This document shows, one piece after another, positions 20,698 to 30,899 of a DNA stretch of 64,000 nt. The DNA comes from Diatrype stigma (lineage: Eukaryota > Ascomycota > Sordariomycetes > Xylariales > Diatrypaceae), in the NCBI GenBank assembly GCA_022225965.2, contig JAKJXP020000022.1, forward strand, positions 1 to 64,000, given 5' to 3'. Every line of letters starts with the position of its first letter. Position 1 is the stretch's first letter. The notes below the pieces were generated by a model, which worked only from the letters and a program-made list of their open reading frames with translations, was not told the origin of the DNA and searched no databases. Both the position numbers and the translations under genes were made by a program.

Positions 20698-22086
20698 CTA
20701 TGGCTTATGTATCTTTATGCACCACAGGAAATAGTCTTCGACGGGGAGGAGGTTCAACAAGACGCGATTTCCCATCCACGCAGCGGCACATACGAATGCC
20801 CCAGCCACTGCATCCAGAATGAAATGGTTGGCTGTAGCGACGATGGCGATAAAAATTATAGTTGGGTACAAGAGGCCAGCGACCATGCAGAGGGCCCGCC
20901 TAGAAGAGGGGAGTCTGGCCCTACCGAATAAGGGCAATACAACTATACGACTTCGGCGGTTCTGGGGCGCCAGGGGAATCAGAGCCACCGTGAGGCCGAT
21001 CAGGAGAGAATACCCAAAATGGAGCGAGGGCATGGCAGCTATACGGCACGTGCCCAGAAGTCAGCGAGAATTTCGTCTCGAATATATTGCATGCGTGAGG
21101 AGTTGACATATACCATATTGGTTACAGAACCTGTTCTGAGTCCAGACACTGCTCTCTCCCTCCTTTCCATGGACGGTGTCGACGAAGCCATATGTCCGCC
21201 CTTCTGTTGCGTCGCCGCCCTGCGCGCTCGGATCGCCCAACAAGCGTGGAGGCATGCAAGGCCACGCCGTGAAGACGATGAATGCCAGCAGGTTGCAGAC
21301 AGCCATGGTTCTTCTCCGCGCTTGGTAAAGAGCGGTCCCACCAGGGGATCCAGCGACTTCGCCGATGTCTTTATTCTCTTGTCGCTCATCCACGCGGTTT
21401 CGCACCGTGGTGTAGTAGTAGAGCCACCCCAGGAACAGGATCGTCCCGGGGATGTGGATGAAGGAGTAGATTCGGTTTATCCAATGCATCAGTGTCGCAT
21501 GCTTCATAAATGCCTGCTGAATGGCGGGCTCCCAGAATATCCGGAGACGCTGCTCGAGGTGGATGACTTGTAAGGCATGATGGCGTGCTATGTTGACGGT
21601 TCCCTCAACGAGCGTTAGGGCTGTGAAGGCCCGACCGAGTTGATACACCTGTCCATGCTTTGTCAGGCCCGACTGCCTCCAAACACCGTGATCCGATCTT
21701 ACCCAGTATATAAGAGCCCAGTACCAGACCTCAACAAGGAACGGGAACTTAACTAATAGCCTGCTCAGGAAGTAGTCACGAAATACCTGCGTATTCGGGG
21801 ACTTGACCTGCCACTTAGTGTACCATATTCCAATTTCTCTTGTTCTCCATCTTGACTCCTGTGACTGGGAAGAGGGGACACCCCTTTCGGTGACATTGTC
21901 TCGAGGGGCGGGAGACACTGAACCGGCAGATAGAAATACCCACGATGCCTCAACATCTCTATCGTCCCCATCCCTCCTCTTGTGGTTCCTAGTTGTCAAA
22001 CTGTAATTGGTATTGCGATTTACGTAGACACCGCCGGATAGGAGAGTAATCACCACGAGGGGCTCGATGAAAGCACCGATAGCCAT
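20698..22086 (-). CDS. PAP2-superfamily integral membrane protein, AUR1/inositolphosphotransferase-like
   Basis: Polytopic membrane protein related to the PAP2_3 group that includes inositolphosphorylceramide synthase. Exons 22086-21114 and 21038-20698; 437 residues. The 75-bp intron has a GTATAT donor and a TATAG acceptor; splicing creates NQYAAMPSLHFGYS, the hallmark C2-type motif with His331. The C3-type motif NHFILDAVAG supplies His396 and Asp400. N-terminal MAIGAFIEPLVVITLLSGG is the first membrane segment, followed by a hydrophilic loop with RDGDDRD. Further hydrophobic stretches include FIHIPGTILFLGWLYYY, MAVCNLLAFIVFTAW, LLIGLTVALIPLA and MVAGLLYPTIIFIAIVA. The frame is open upstream to 22269, but that part is not hydrophobic and the 22086 ATG directly starts a membrane segment. 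Substrate unknown; a lipid phosphotransferase or phosphatase role is inferred from the motifs. Confidence 0.85.
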
Positions 22087-23449
22087 GGCCGCTGCTCCCG
22101 TTTGCCGAAATACTGGACGAGATTGAGGGTATAGAGTCAAGCAGCAATACCCGACTCGCAATGGAGTTCGGGGGCTCTCTTTCCTGCATTCCGCAGTGGA
22201 AACATTGCCTATAACATTGGGGCGTCTCAAGCATAGGTCTTTGGTTCTACATGCACCTGGGCAGGCCATAGCACAATTTCCCCCTTAACTCCGGACGACT
22301 CACTCCGGACGACCCGGGTAGGCTTTTACGTCAAGGCCACGCACTCATTCTTGGCGGTAGTTGCAAAGTGTCGTCTGTATCCGCGACCAACAAGTAGCGT
22401 TGGAGACCGGCTGGAGACTAGTCGACCTTTACAGCCCAAGCATCCGGAACTGTGCATTCCTGGTGCAACCAAAGTATGGATTGGACGAAAGTCTCACGTG
22501 CGCAGGTAGCTCTAATACACATCGTATCAAACTGACCCAGACAAAGGTAAGAGGCAGAAGCTCTATATATGGCATCCTTTGTGGTATGGGCCCCGATGAT
22601 TGTAGGAGACACCGCTTAGGATACGGTCATAGAGCCACCCCTCAGCATCCCGTTGCTCAGATATCTACAACTTTGGGTTATATTGAAAGATCCTAATGTG
22701 TGATATGACTGCCGTGCCCACAAGAATTTCTAAATCCTTATTGGTTTATTCCTGGTGGAGGCTCGAAGCTTAACTATGTCCTCAACGGTAGACTAAGCCT
22801 CGGCAACTCCGGAGTTGTCCGCTCCTGAAGCAATGCAAGCTGCCATACTCATAAATATGGAGCAGTGATTATCCCTTCTTCAGCTACATATGTAGAACTG
22901 CATAAATAGGGCTATTGCTAGAAGAATCTCTTGCTCATGAAAACTTGTATTGGCCAGACTTTACGTAAACGTCCAGGTGAAAACTTCTGATAGTACCCTA
23001 TTACCGTCGTCTGATCCATGTAAGTTGGGATGTTCTTACTTTGTCCTCAGATATCACATGCTTCAGCATACGCTGTAACTTGGATATAGTCATACGAAAC
23101 GCATGCCCCTTACAATAAAGAGGAAAGCAGACATGGTGTTCAAGAGTTCTTGAGGGGATTTTGAGCCATGCCCACCATCCATGCACATACCACTATATCG
23201 TGACCTTCATGTCCACTACCTAGGTAGTAACTTTCACTTCTGCGCTGAGACGGAGCTCAGGTATTCCAGTGCAGCAATACAGGGGTAAAAAACTGGTGAT
23301 CAAGCTAAGCCAGTGTTTCTGTAGAGGCAGAGCCGATGATGATGTACTAATGATGCGAGTAGGCTTGCCTGATGATAATCAGTAGCCTAGGTTTTGTACC
23401 TAGCGGCCATGGTGACTTATTTTGCGCTGAGGCAGGCAGATGGAGAGGG
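22087..23449. other. intergenic, no supportable gene
   Basis: About 1.4 kb between two minus-strand genes. Contains the exact TACCTAGGTA at 23217-23226. No open frame with a recognisable domain. Confidence 0.6.
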
Positions 23450-24820
23450 TCAACTCTTCTGCCCAGCAGCCGCCCCTAGATCCTCCACGGCATCCTCCCT
23501 ATTCCACGTCTCCTTCTCTAGGGTCTCGACCTCCTTGACCAGTTCCCATATCCGGCCCCTTGCTCTCCTCGTTTCCTCTTCCTGGAGCCGCCAGGTCTCC
23601 AGGAAGACGTCCAGGACGAACGGCGGCATCGCCGTCTTCCTCGCCCCCTTGTAGTCGTAAATCACGATGTCCTCCTCGGTCCGCGCGGCGACCCGCCGGT
23701 GCTTGTGCGATAGGATTACGCAGTCAAGGATCAGGGAGGTGTCGGATGCCTCAGGAAGCGACCGCAGCTTGTGGTACACCGATACCCGGTCGGGGTATGT
23801 CATCGGCTAACCATATACAACGAAATAAAATTGTGTAAGCGGCATGGTGTTGGGAATGATGCCGCGTGATACGTGAGAGAGACGATAGGAAAGGTGAAGA
23901 TGATGATGGTCAACATATAGGGGAAGGGGCATGGGGGTAATAAGACCCACAAACTTATATTCTGCTTTGATCGACTTCAAGATCAGTCCCGTGGCCTTCG
24001 GCGTCATGAGCTCGCGCCACTCGTTCCCATGCGCGGGATCGACGCCGGCGAAGTGCGTGATCCAGTTAACGCGTGCCGACTCGGCGTAGCGGATGTACGT
24101 CGCATTATTTACGTGTTGCTGTTATTGTCACGTCGAAGTATGAGCGTGTTAGTTCCATCTTCAAGCTTCTTCATCCTGCGAGTGAGCATCGCTTTCTCTC
24201 ATTCCCCCCTATTTCCGGCCCCTCTGCGACGCTCGAGAACCTATAAAAGAAAAACACCATTTCCACCCCTCCCCCCCCCCTTTTTTCCTGAGAATAGGAG
24301 AGGACAAAAGCAGACGACGAATGGAAGAAGTAGAAAACGCAAAACCTACGAAGCTGTCCTGCTCCCCCCACACGACCTGCTGCCCCTCCATCCCGCGCCG
24401 GCCGCCCGTGAGGAAGCCCTCGCTGCCGGCCGCCAGCGCGCGCCACTCGGTCGCCACCGCCCGCAGCACCGCCGCCGCCCGCGACACCTGCGCCGGCCCG
24501 CACCCGAAGATGATGCATTTCCCGACGCGCGCCACCAGGTCCGACTGCCAGCGGCTGCTGGGCGGCGGCGGCGGCGGTTCAGAAGCCGAGTTCGAGTAGG
24601 CGGAGGCGGAGGCGGCGGTTGTTCGCAACAACGATAGCAGAGGCCGCGGCCGCGGCGGCGCAGTGAGTGGGGTTGTTCTTCCTGTTGTTGTTGTTGTTGA
24701 TACCGCCGCCGCTGCTGCGAGCCTCAGCGCGGGGAGGCGATCGAAGTGTAAGGACCTGCTGCTGCTGCTGCTGCTGGCGATGGAGGCAGCGGGTTTTATT
24801 CGTGGGCGTAACGGCATCAT
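23450..24820 (-). CDS. hotdog-fold thioesterase-like protein, probably mitochondrial
   Basis: 4HBT-type acyl-CoA thioesterase-like protein. Exons 24820-24350, 24118-23951 and 23806-23450; 331 residues. Introns are 231 bp (GTAGGT donor, AACAG acceptor) and 144 bp (GTGGGT donor, GTTAG acceptor), both phase 0. Splicing gives the continuous core QVVWGEQDSFQHVNNATYIRY, shown as a landmark around residues 150-170, then AESARVNWITHF, LMTPKATGLILKSIKAEYKF, PMTYPDRVSVYHKL, SLILDCVILSHKHRRVA and EDIVIYDY. The D-S-F-x-H-V-N-N segment is the hotdog helix start where catalytic Asp normally lies. The N-terminal about 80 residues are Ser/Arg/Pro-rich with no acid before Asp29, consistent with a mitochondrial presequence. 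The first of two adjacent ATGs (24820, 24817) is used; a C-terminal coiled helix contains EETWRLQ-like repeats. Substrate unknown. Confidence 0.87.
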
Positions 24821-25421
24821 GAAGGTCAATCGGGGCTTTGTTGACTTTCGCTGTTGTCTGCTGTAGACTCCGCAAAGGCAGCGTTGATATGGCGTGCGTA
24901 CGGATCCGAGGATGTAGTAGGGTTCGGGCCGAACGCCGGCGGCTTCTTGCGGGAGGTATTGGAGTTTGGCGGGGCAGGGGGGTTAGATAGCCGGGCTATA
25001 ACCAGCAGTAGTACTACGTGCGTATGTACTGTATGTACTGTATGTACATACATACATATATGTTGTCTAGCAGTTAATGCCCTAACTACAGTACCTAGGT
25101 AGGTAGCAGCCGCCATAGGTACCTAAGATCCCGGTATGTGAGTATGGCGTCACTCCAGCGTACCTATGCGACTATCCGTCTAGTTACTTAATTCACTAAT
25201 AGCCTGGAACTACATCGTTATTTCCAGGTTGACATTGCTATATTCATCGTCGGTGTTTCGCTTTTTTGAGAGCAATTAGAGGGTATAACATTCCAAATCC
25301 CGGGATAACCTCCTACCTACCGCCTCCATACCTGAATCACCACAACAAACATCCACCTTCGGGCGTGCGAGTCTGGCTGATCAAAAACGTAGTAGGCATC
25401 GACTAAATCCAGGGCCCGAAA
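24821..25421. other. divergent promoter region of thioesterase-like and LYR genes
   Basis: 600 bp between two divergent genes whose products are both predicted mitochondrial. Contains TGTATGTACTGTATGTAC tandem steps near 25023-25047, TACATACATA at 25047-25056 and the exact TACCTAGGTA at 25092-25101. Confidence 0.6.
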
Positions 25422-26019
25422 ATGCCACCAGCGTCGCCTCCGAACCCAGAGCTGAGGAGAAAGGTGATCGCCCTTTACAAAGGTTTGCCATATTCTTCTC
25501 ATCTCTCTCTCTCTCTCTCACATACTCATATGTAAATATATCATCTGATTATTACCCCTTCCACCCCGATTACGGTGATCGCCGCACCCCGTTCTGTTGT
25601 TGTTGCCTCTTTCATCTTTGCTCCCTTGACAAGAAAATCCAGATGCCTGCCCCCAGACTGACATAAAGGGGTGAATGCACGACCAGAGATGCTCCACCTC
25701 GGGAAGGAATACCCGAACGGCGGGCTCGCGTATGTCCGGCCGCGGCTGCACCGAGCCTTCATGGCCAACGCCGGCCTGCGGGACGAAGAAGAGGTGGCCA
25801 AGAAGATTGCGCATGCCGAATACGTCAAGAAGGGTAAGTAAGCAAGTCCCTTAACCTTAAGCCCTTACCCCTGGCTACACGAGGCTTCATGTCAGGTTGC
25901 TTGCAAGGAGTTATATGCATGCGCGCACAAACGCACATACAACACAGCGACGGGGGAGGGACGGAGAGGAACTAGAAGCTGACCGTGGCGTCAACGAACA
26001 AGAGATCGAAGCGCTGTAA
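25422..26019 (+). CDS. LYR-motif protein, LYRM5/ETFRF1-like, C-terminus uncertain
   Basis: Small LYR protein; the animal orthologue ETFRF1 (LYRM5) regulates electron-transfer flavoprotein in mitochondria. Exons 25422-25482, 25687-25833 and 26003-26019 give 74 residues. Introns are 204 bp (GTTTGC donor, contains a CT microsatellite) and 169 bp (GTAAGT). Sequence landmarks: ELRRKVIALYK then E, the LYR-type LYK motif; MLHLGKEYPNGG; YVRPRLHRAF; LRDEEEVAKKIAHAEYVKKEIEAL. Human ETFRF1 continues after EALY with a hydrophobic-KYR tail of about 20 residues, but here the frame hits TAA straight after EIEAL. A consensus GTAAGT donor overlaps that stop (26015), so a further intron and a short last exon are likely; I could not identify that exon convincingly. 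Confidence 0.75.
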
Positions 26020-27350
26020 GTAGATAAATTCAATTCTTATGTAACTTCGTCGTTCCCGCCCCCCGTATCATACGTAGCCCCGCGACTTTCCAATCCGGCC
26101 ACGATGCTGTGCTGCCCTTCGTATTTGTAACTTGGTTATGAACGATGCTATCCCAAACCGAGATGCAAAGACGAAGCCGACACTATATGCAGAAGAAGGG
26201 TCGTGGCGACTCCCTCATCACGACCGTACACACAAGCACAAGCACACACATACAGGCCCTTTTATATACGAGGGAAAGGAGAAACCCCCTATGTCATACA
26301 CATCAAAATTCCTCGATTCTTCTTCCCTCTTACTACCATTCCATTTCTACATAGAAGCAACACCAGAAGAAAACACAGCTTCCCGTATATATGCAACCCT
26401 ATGCATTTCCCATCCCAGAAGTTAAGAGTAAACGGAAAGAAGTTCGAAGTCCCTTTCTATTTTTTCCCCTATCACAAAAATCTGTTTGTCCCTTGCCCTA
26501 AGTTGGTATGTTTGAAAACTTGAATATAAAAACATGTAAAAATTGAACATGAAAATAAAAGAAAAGTTCCTAGCACAATGTTTCCCAGTTCCCAATTCCC
26601 AATCACCTTCCAGTTTTTCTTTTTCCTTTTTGGCTGCTCGAAAAAAAGATAGAAAACGCCCCAACGACGAACGACGGCAATGATGATGAATCGTGATGTT
26701 CATGATGCTCATGATGGATGATGCTTGCTGACACGAAAGCGGCGGACGCGGGATATACAACAAAAAGGTATTATCTCAAAAGATATCGGACACTGCGGAA
26801 GCGGTACGACGGAGCGTGATTTCATGGATGGAGTGGAGTGTGGTGCGTTGATGATGTCTTGTCGGACGATGATGATGATAATGAATGACGAGGGGCCTCG
26901 CTGTCGTTGTCGTTCCTGGAGATAGGAGGGAGGGAGAGCGGCGGCCTGCGAAACAAAATGTCTGAAACAACCTCCCAGGCCAGTCCAATCAGCGGCAGGA
27001 TAGTCAGGTAGCAGAAGGGAGGTGGAGAGGATGGGCCGATCCCGTGTTTTGCTTGGGACCGAATCTGCATGGAGACCATAGAAACCCAGAACCCCTTAAG
27101 GGGATAAAGAAAAATGAATCAATCCAGACACAGCATCTCATCCCATCTCATCTCATCTCATACGCACAAACACACACGCACACACACACTCATACACACA
27201 CTCACAAATTGATCCCATTCATTGCTCTTAAAAATCAGCCAGCCAATCCCGATCCAACCCGATCCAATCCAACCAAATTTCAAACCATACAGATCAGATA
27301 GATAGATGTATAATAGATCATCTTTTTGTTTTTTGTTTTTTTTTAACTTT
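26020..27350. other. intergenic, convergent 3' regions
   Basis: About 1.3 kb between convergent genes. May hide the last exon of the LYR gene. Contains CA-rich DNA at 27170-27206 and TCTCATC tandem steps just before it. Frames are short and low-complexity. Confidence 0.6.
27170..27206. repeat. CA-rich microsatellite
   Basis: Imperfect run of CA dinucleotides (ACACACACGCACACACACAC followed by CATACACACACTCAC) about 150 bp beyond the stop of the methyltransferase gene, likely within or near its 3' UTR. Confidence 0.8.
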
Positions 27351-29833
27351 TCACTTCTTCCGCTTCCTGGCGCTCCAGGCCCCGACCTCCAGGCACTCGC
27401 CCCAGCTCGTGCCGCCCTCGCGCAGGAGGTCGTTCATCATCTTGCCGGTCCAGTTGTCCCACTCGTCCTGGCTCTTGCCGCTGACCTCGCGGATGATGGG
27501 CTCGAAGCTGTGGATGAGGCCGACGACCGTCTCGAGCGCCGTCCTCCGCAGGGCGGCCTGGCTGGCCGTCAGCGTCTTGCCTCCGCCTCCGCTACCGCTA
27601 CCGCTACCGCTGCCGGCGCCCCCTCCCTTGCCGGAGAGCTCGGCAGCCGCCGCCGCTACCGCCGCCGCCGCCGTGGTGCCCCCGCCCCCGGCCTTGGTCT
27701 TCCCCTTCATGGAGTCGATGTAGCTCTTGCCGTCCTTGGTGACGACGCCGCCGACGCCCTCGCGCTCCCAGCGGATCTCGCTGAGCGGGACGGCGAGGCG
27801 CTTGGAGCGCACGTCCATCAGGTCCTCGGCCTCCTGCAGGAGCCAGGGGCCGATGAGGGTGCAGGGCACGGCCGACAGGCCGCGCTGCTCGAGGGTGCGG
27901 GTGATCCAGCCGTTGTACTCGACGAGGAAGGGGTTCAGGGGCGCGCTGAGCGGCGTGTTGGCCGTCATGATGTAGGCGCCGAGCCGCGTGGCGTCGTCCT
28001 CCTCGTCGTCCTCGTCGCTGCTCGAGTCGCTGTTGTCGTCGAGGCGGGCGGCGCCGCTGCCGCTGCCGCTGGTAGTGATGGCGGCCGCCTTGGCCTTGGG
28101 CGCGTGCGGCCGCAGCATGCGGATGGTGTGGTCGGTCTCCCAGACCTCGAGCACGCCGCCAGGCTTGAGCAGGCGGTGGAACTCGTCCATGTTGCCGGCC
28201 TGGAAGCCGACCGAGCCTGTCAGCGCCATGTCCTTCACCATGATCAGGTCGAACTCGTTGTCGGGCAGCGGCCAGGGGAATCGCCGGATGTCGTGCTGCA
28301 CGAACCGCCACCGCATGTCCTTGTCCGGCTTGGAGTTCGGGTCCGGGCCCGTGCCAGCCAGCGGCACGATGTCCAGGCCCGTGAACGAGATGTTGACGTG
28401 CCCGTGCTGCGCGAAGTACCGGTGGCACATCATGCTCCAGAACCCCGAGCCGCAGCCGACCTCGAGCACCCGCGTCGGCGGCTTGCTGGAGAAGGCCGGC
28501 GAGGTGATGGGCCCGCCGAAGAGCTGGAAGAGCAAGAGCGTGCGGAGCGATTGCCGGTGCAGCTCGGCGAGGTCGACCGGCAAGGGGTACTGGAGGGTGG
28601 GATCGTGTATGTACGTGCGATTGTTGCGGGTGACGAAGGGTTTCGCGCCGACGAGCTGCGGCCGGGTCGTCATGGAAGCCGTCGAAGCCGACATGCTCCC
28701 CTCGGCCGAAGACAGGTTCTCGTTGGAAGCCATCTTGGCCGTCCGGGAGTTGAGCGCAGCGCCAGAAGCGGACGAGACGCTCTGGTTGCGAGGGGGTATA
28801 GGATTCATATATGTGGTTGTGGATGCGGATGTGGATGCGTTGTTGGAGTGCGTAAGCTCGGACACCACGTCTTCATGTTCTTGCTTGCTGCCGGCTGACG
28901 TTAGCGGCACATGTGATGCCGAAGCAACGCCGGCATGGCAATGGTGGTAGACAGGCGAGGGCGGCGAGGACGGGGTCGAGGGTCTCGTGCGCGAATGCAG
29001 CTGGCTCGCTTTGGATCGCGCGGAAGCGATGAACGAACTTCGCAAAGAGCCGTGCTGGTGTGACCGGTGGTGGGGGTCGCGTTTGTGAAGCTTGTTTGGT
29101 TGGTTGCTGAAGTCGTGGTGCTTGTCGTGGTGCTTGTCCTGATGCTTGGAAGGGCTGTGAATGTCCGCAGGCTGGTGAGACCGATCCTGTTTGGACAGAT
29201 CAACCGAGGACGCGGCCAGCCTCTCGGTTGCGGTTGTGAAACGTTCGACAGTAGTCGCAACAGCAGCGATGGCAGCGGATGCGGGCGCGGGGACCGGTGC
29301 AGGAGCGGATGCAGGTGGTGTAGATGCTGGTGGAAATGCGGATGCTGCTGCTGCAGTCGATGCCAATGAGGTTGAAGCTACTAATGCTGATGCTGATGCT
29401 GACGGCGACGGCGATAACGATGACGATGCTGATAGCCTGGCTGATTGTCGCTTGGTGTGAAGATGGAATTTGTCGTTTGCACTGGCCTTATCCTTTGTGG
29501 TGGTGGCCAATTCTGGTGTTGGTGTTGGTGGTGGTGGTGGTGTTGACCAACATGCGACACCAGCGACTATAGGGGTAGTGGTTGCAGGAATACTACGGCT
29601 ACTATGGCTATTACTATATTCGTTGGTGGCAGCGCCTGAACTGGCAGGTGGTAGTGGTGGTGGTGAACTGACGAGAAATGTGGTTTCGTTGTCATCCAAA
29701 TGATTCAGGTTAGTGTTAGTGTTAGTGTTAGTGGTCGTGGTCGTAGTCGTAGTGGTGGTGGCGGGGTTTGTTTTGTTTCCTAGGGGCTCGTTTTGTTCTC
29801 GGGGATGCTGGTGGAGGTGCAGCTGCGGGTGCA

Positions 29834-29918
<85 letters not shown>

Positions 29919-30899
29919 CTGCCTATGCTCCTCCAGAAGGATCGAATCGGAATCGGCAATTGGGCCGAATCTGCTTGTTTTTGAGGAAGGAGGACGAGGA
30001 TCAGCACGATTAGCAAGTCCGGAAAGGCCAGCGTCGGTCTTGCGACGGGAAAGTCTGAAATGCCACGAAGACGACGACGCTTCTTGTTGTGGTCTTGTTG
30101 CAACCTCAATTTCGCTTGCACTTGGAGCGCTGTCCGAGGTTGTATAGGGATGGTTTTTAGCTGTAGTGGTGGCAGCCGTGGAGGTGGAGGTGTTGGTAGT
30201 GGTAGCGGTAGCGGTAGTGGTAGTGCCAGTGGTATTAGTGGCCTGAACGTTAGGCTTCGGTGTAGCTGATGTAGCTGATGCAGCTGATGCAGCAGCACCA
30301 GCACCAGCACCAGCACCTGGTAAAGTTGGTAATGGTGGGGCCGATAATGCTGCGATTGCTGAGCCTGTTGCTGCTCTTGTCGCCGTTGTTGCTGCCCCGT
30401 CCCCTGCTACTGCTGTGGCTGCCGAAGAAGATGTCGACGACGATGATATATGTAATGATATTGGGAGTTCTTCGGAAAGTCGGCTGCGGATACTTCCCGA
30501 ACTCGCACTGCCCGACGATGACTTGATATGCCGCGACGGCCTCCTTAGGAGGGCCAAAGAAGCTGAGGCTCGAAAAGAAGCTGCACGCTTCCGACTAGAT
30601 CCAGATCCAGATCCCGATCCAGATCCGGCTTTGGCGTTAGTTGCTTTCCTACTTGTAGTACTGTCCTTGGGGTGATTATCGATGTCCTTGTTGAGATCAT
30701 AGCCAGCATTGTCAACGTCGCCTTCACCATCGTTACCGTTTTTAATGTCGTCTACCCCTTTTTCAGCATCCTCCCCAGCGTGTGGCAGCGCTTCGGAAAC
30801 AGTGGAGGCTTGCGGAGATTTCTTCTTCTTGGGCTGCTTGCGGGCGCGGAGGTAGATGCTAGGCGCTGCATATGCAGATAGGCTCGGTCCAAACTCCAT
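27351..30899 (-). CDS. large protein with disordered polyQ N-terminus and C-terminal SAM-dependent methyltransferase domain
   Basis: Single-exon, 1182 residues. Residues 1 to about 730 are low-complexity: a basic start (RARKQPKKKKS), GSGSGSGS, Ser/Ala/Thr tracts, a pure run of 27 Gln at about 329-355 followed by an HPQLHLHQH segment, Thr and Asn-Thr tracts, and His/Lys-rich HQDKHHDKHHDF. From about 740 a class I methyltransferase fold appears: RTYIHDPTLQYPLP, LRTLLLFQLFGGP, motif I VLEVGCGSGFW at about 807-817, FTGLDIVPL as the acidic loop, FVQHDIRRFPWPLPDNEFDLI, and LLKPGGVLEVWE as the post-motif. An acidic insertion (SSSDEDDEEDD) and a second disordered insertion (poly-Ala, GSGSGSGS) interrupt the C-terminal half. 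It resembles fungal methyltransferases of unannotated substrate; I cannot name the gene. The acidic and basic regions suggest a nuclear role, but no target is shown. Confidence 0.82.
29835..29915 (-). repeat. pure (CAG)27 trinucleotide repeat encoding polyQ
   Basis: 81 bp of uninterrupted CTG on the plus strand, that is CAG in the sense strand of the methyltransferase gene. No synonymous CAA codon interrupts the run, which is the configuration most prone to length change. Confidence 0.95.

Noticed and set aside
27306..28898. 530-codon open frame opposite the methyltransferase domain
   Set aside because: Low-complexity Ala/Arg/Glu/Gly sequence that mirrors the GC-rich third positions of the minus-strand gene; the minus strand has the clear domain.
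29713..30147. Plus-strand frames with poly-Cys, poly-Ala and poly-Leu
   Set aside because: These are the other readings of the CTG repeat opposite the polyQ gene.
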